This document shows positions 62,442 through 64,000 of a stretch of 64,000 nucleotides of DNA, piece by piece. How positions within the stretch are numbered: position 1 is the first letter of the stretch; every line of letters begins with the position of its first letter. Where the stretch lies: positions 212,964 to 276,963 of the forward strand of contig NZ_CACVAF010000007.1 of the NCBI RefSeq assembly GCF_902726565.1. The letters are read 5' to 3'. Under the pieces are notes generated by a model. It was not told the origin of the DNA and did no database searches. It saw nothing but the letters and a program-made list of their open reading frames with translations. This DNA comes from Yersinia vastinensis (GTDB taxonomy: Bacteria > Pseudomonadota > Gammaproteobacteria > Enterobacterales > Enterobacteriaceae). The position numbers were made by a program, and so were the translations under genes.

Positions 62442-63671
62442 ATGGCAAAACTCGCAAAAAAACTCACGGATACAGAAATCAAAAGCACTAAACCTTCAGA
62501 CAAAGAAATCAACTTGTTTGACGGTGATGGCTTAATGCTAAGAATCGCCCCCCTCTCAAGGGGTGGAAAGAAAAATTGGTATTTCAGGTATGCAGTGCCA
62601 GTAACTAAAAAGCGAACAAAGGTAAGCCTCGGAACCTACCCCCACCTCACGTTAGCAAGAGCAAGAGTTTTGCGGGATGAATACCTATCCTTACTTGCCA
62701 ATGGCATCGATCCACAAGTCCATAACAACGATAAGGCTAATGCATTAAAGGATGCTACTGAGCACACGCTCCAAGCCGTTGCTCGAAAGTGGTTAGATGA
62801 GAAGGTAAAGACATCTGGTATATCCAAAGACCATGCAGTAGACATCTGGCGTAGTCTTGAACGAAATATCTTCCCCGGATTAGGCAATGTTCCTATCAAA
62901 GAGATCCGGCCTAAGTTATTGAAGCAGCATCTTGACCCCATTGAGCAACGCGGTGTATTGGAAACCCTGCGCCGAATCATTTCCCGCCTGAATGAAATCT
63001 TCCGCTGGGCAGCGACAGAAGAACTTATTGAGTTTAATCCTGCTGATAATCTCGGTCAGCGTTTTAGTAAACCTAAAAAGCAAAATATGCCCGCCCTTCC
63101 CCCCAGCGAACTACCAAGATTTATGGCTGCACTGGCTAATGCTTCCATACGGCTGGAAACACGTATGCTGATTGAATGGCAATTGCTTACTTGGGTTCGC
63201 CCCGGAGAGGCTGTTCGTGCGCGTTGGGCTGACATCGATACAGAGAACAAAATCTGGAACATCCCCCCCGAATTTATGAAGATGAAACGTCCTCATAAGG
63301 TGCCGCTCAGCAAAGAAGCTCTTCGTATATTAGAAAATATGCAGCCTATCAGTAGCCATCGTGAATGGGTGTTCCCCAGCATAAAAACTCCGCTGACCCA
63401 TATGCATGAGCAAACAGCCAATGCAGCGTTAATCCGTATGGGGTTAGGGGGTGAATTGGTCGCCCACGGTATGCGATCTATCGCAAGGACAGCAGCAGAG
63501 GAATGCGGTAAGTTCAGGACAGAAGTTCTCGAATCGGCTTTGGCTCATACCAAAAGCACTGAGATTATAGCCGCTTACAATCGTGCAGAGTATCTCGTCG
63601 AAAGAGCAGATCTTATGCAATGGTGGGGGGATTATATTCAAGTGCAGAAACATAAGGCTATTGCAGCGTGA
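62442..63671 (+). CDS. P4-type tyrosine-recombinase integrase
   Basis: Integrase of a prophage-like or genomic-island element, 409 residues from the ATG at 62442 (frame open from 62388). An N-terminal arm-binding domain (DUF4102-like, KLTDTEIKSTKPSDKEINLF, residues 5-90) and SAM-like core domain precede the catalytic domain with arginine in WVRPGEAVRARW, H342-x-x-R345 (HGMR), H369 in SALAHTKS and nucleophile Y379 in AAYNRAEY. All catalytic residues are present, so it looks intact. It sits behind ssrA, a frequent target of this group. Confidence 0.93.
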   Translation: MAKLAKKLTDTEIKSTKPSDKEINLFDGDGLMLRIAPLSRGGKKNWYFRYAVPVTKKRTKVSLGTYPHLTLARARVLRDEYLSLLANGIDPQVHNNDKANALKDATEHTLQAVARKWLDEKVKTSGISKDHAVDIWRSLERNIFPGLGNVPIKEIRPKLLKQHLDPIEQRGVLETLRRIISRLNEIFRWAATEELIEFNPADNLGQRFSKPKKQNMPALPPSELPRFMAALANASIRLETRMLIEWQLLTWVRPGEAVRARWADIDTENKIWNIPPEFMKMKRPHKVPLSKEALRILENMQPISSHREWVFPSIKTPLTHMHEQTANAALIRMGLGGELVAHGMRSIARTAAEECGKFRTEVLESALAHTKSTEIIAAYNRAEYLVERADLMQWWGDYIQVQKHKAIAA

Positions 63672-63777
63672 TAGTGATGTGATCTTACGGCTCCAACGAG
63701 ATCTGTGTTAAATGACCCAAACAGAAGTTTATGGTCTTGGTTTCCGTGCGATGGCTTGTATCGCATTGGTTGAATAA

Positions 63778-63826
63778 GGTCAATGGTCAATGGTCAATGG
63801 TCAATGGTCAATGGTCAATGGTCAAT
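63778..63826 (+). repeat. Seven tandem copies of a 7-bp repeat (GGTCAAT)
   Basis: Seven perfect GGTCAAT units, followed by GGTAGG. It lies about 105 bp after the integrase stop. The 329 bp to the right edge show no clear gene apart from AT-rich, promoter-like sequence (TATATTATC near 63960). The repeat number is likely to vary by slippage. Confidence 0.9.
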
Positions 63827-64000
63827 GGTAGGCAGCTTACCTTAATGCAAATTGTGAAGGGATGGTTAGACCGTTTGTGTGTGCTAAATAACCGAATATA
63901 TAGCAGAAAATTATTGAGTTTTCTTTGAACGATTATATCTAAATTTCATAAATTCTCTGCTATATTATCAATAATCTAAGCACTCACGGCGGAGTTGTTT

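Noticed and set aside
63778..63826. CRISPR array
   Set aside because: Units are only 7 bp with no spacers, so a simple tandem repeat. No other CRISPR-like pattern was seen in the window.
63731..63928. 65-codon frame across the heptanucleotide repeat
   Set aside because: Reads the 7-bp repeat as VNGQWSM units; no ribosome site or other support, so a by-product of the repeat.

Overview
The window looks like chromosomal DNA of a Yersinia species (Enterobacterales). Most proteins read as close relatives of the E. coli and Yersinia homologues I know from memory, gene order follows the E. coli isc-glyA-glrR-purL-rpoE-srmB-grpE-ssrA backbone, and there are several ERIC repeats and Yersinia-like gene contents. 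Species cannot be fixed from the sequence alone; base composition is moderate (by eye just under half G+C), with AT-rich islets.

Layout. 1-3.9 kb: the iscRSUA-hscBA iron-sulfur assembly operon on the minus strand (hscA cut by the left edge), with two tandem IscR operators. 3.9-9.9 kb: trmJ, suhB, a ZevAB-type zinc/nickel transporter pair with a Zur-like box, csiE and hcaT. 10.1-13 kb: divergent glyA and hmp, with PurR and NsrR boxes. 13.2-18.7 kb: a shortened yhf cluster (yhfZ-yhfY-yhfX-php-yhfU-yhfT) lacking yhfW and yhfS, with an ERIC element where E. coli has yhfW. 18.7-25.5 kb (minus strand): glnB, nadE, glrR, qseG, glrK and the small RNA gene glmY with a sigma-54 promoter, two GlrR boxes and IHF sites. 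25.7-26.7 kb: two small secreted proteins of unknown function. 26.7-39 kb: purL, mltF, tadA, a DUF2157 membrane protein, pgpC, murQ, an RpiR-type regulator, yfhL and a gluconate-type permease.

39-46 kb: the lepA-lepB-rnc-era-recO-pdxJ-acpS run on the minus strand, interrupted by two ERIC copies between lepB and rnc. 46.3 kb: an unknown AT-rich membrane protein. 47-50 kb: rpoE-rseA-rseB-rseC with the rseD leader ORF and a sigma-E promoter, divergent from nadB. 51.7-56.5 kb: trmN, srmB, a periplasmic ankyrin protein, grcA and ung. 56.5-62.3 kb: grpE (sigma-32 promoter), nadK, recN (two LexA boxes), bamE, ratA-rnfH, smpB and the tmRNA gene ssrA. 62.4 kb to the right edge: the start of an integrative element in the 3' end of ssrA, with a P4-type tyrosine integrase and seven copies of a 7-bp repeat.

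The backbone carries housekeeping functions: Fe-S assembly, envelope stress, cell-wall amino sugar control (GlrK/GlrR to GlmY), purine and one-carbon metabolism, RNA processing and ribosome rescue. Accessory genes sit as single-gene or two-gene insertions in the conserved order: the secreted pair, DUF2157, murQ, the GntP permease, the 46.3 kb gene and the ankyrin gene. The least described parts are the reduced yhf cluster, the secreted pair, the 46.3 kb membrane protein and the ssrA-linked element, most of which lies beyond the window.
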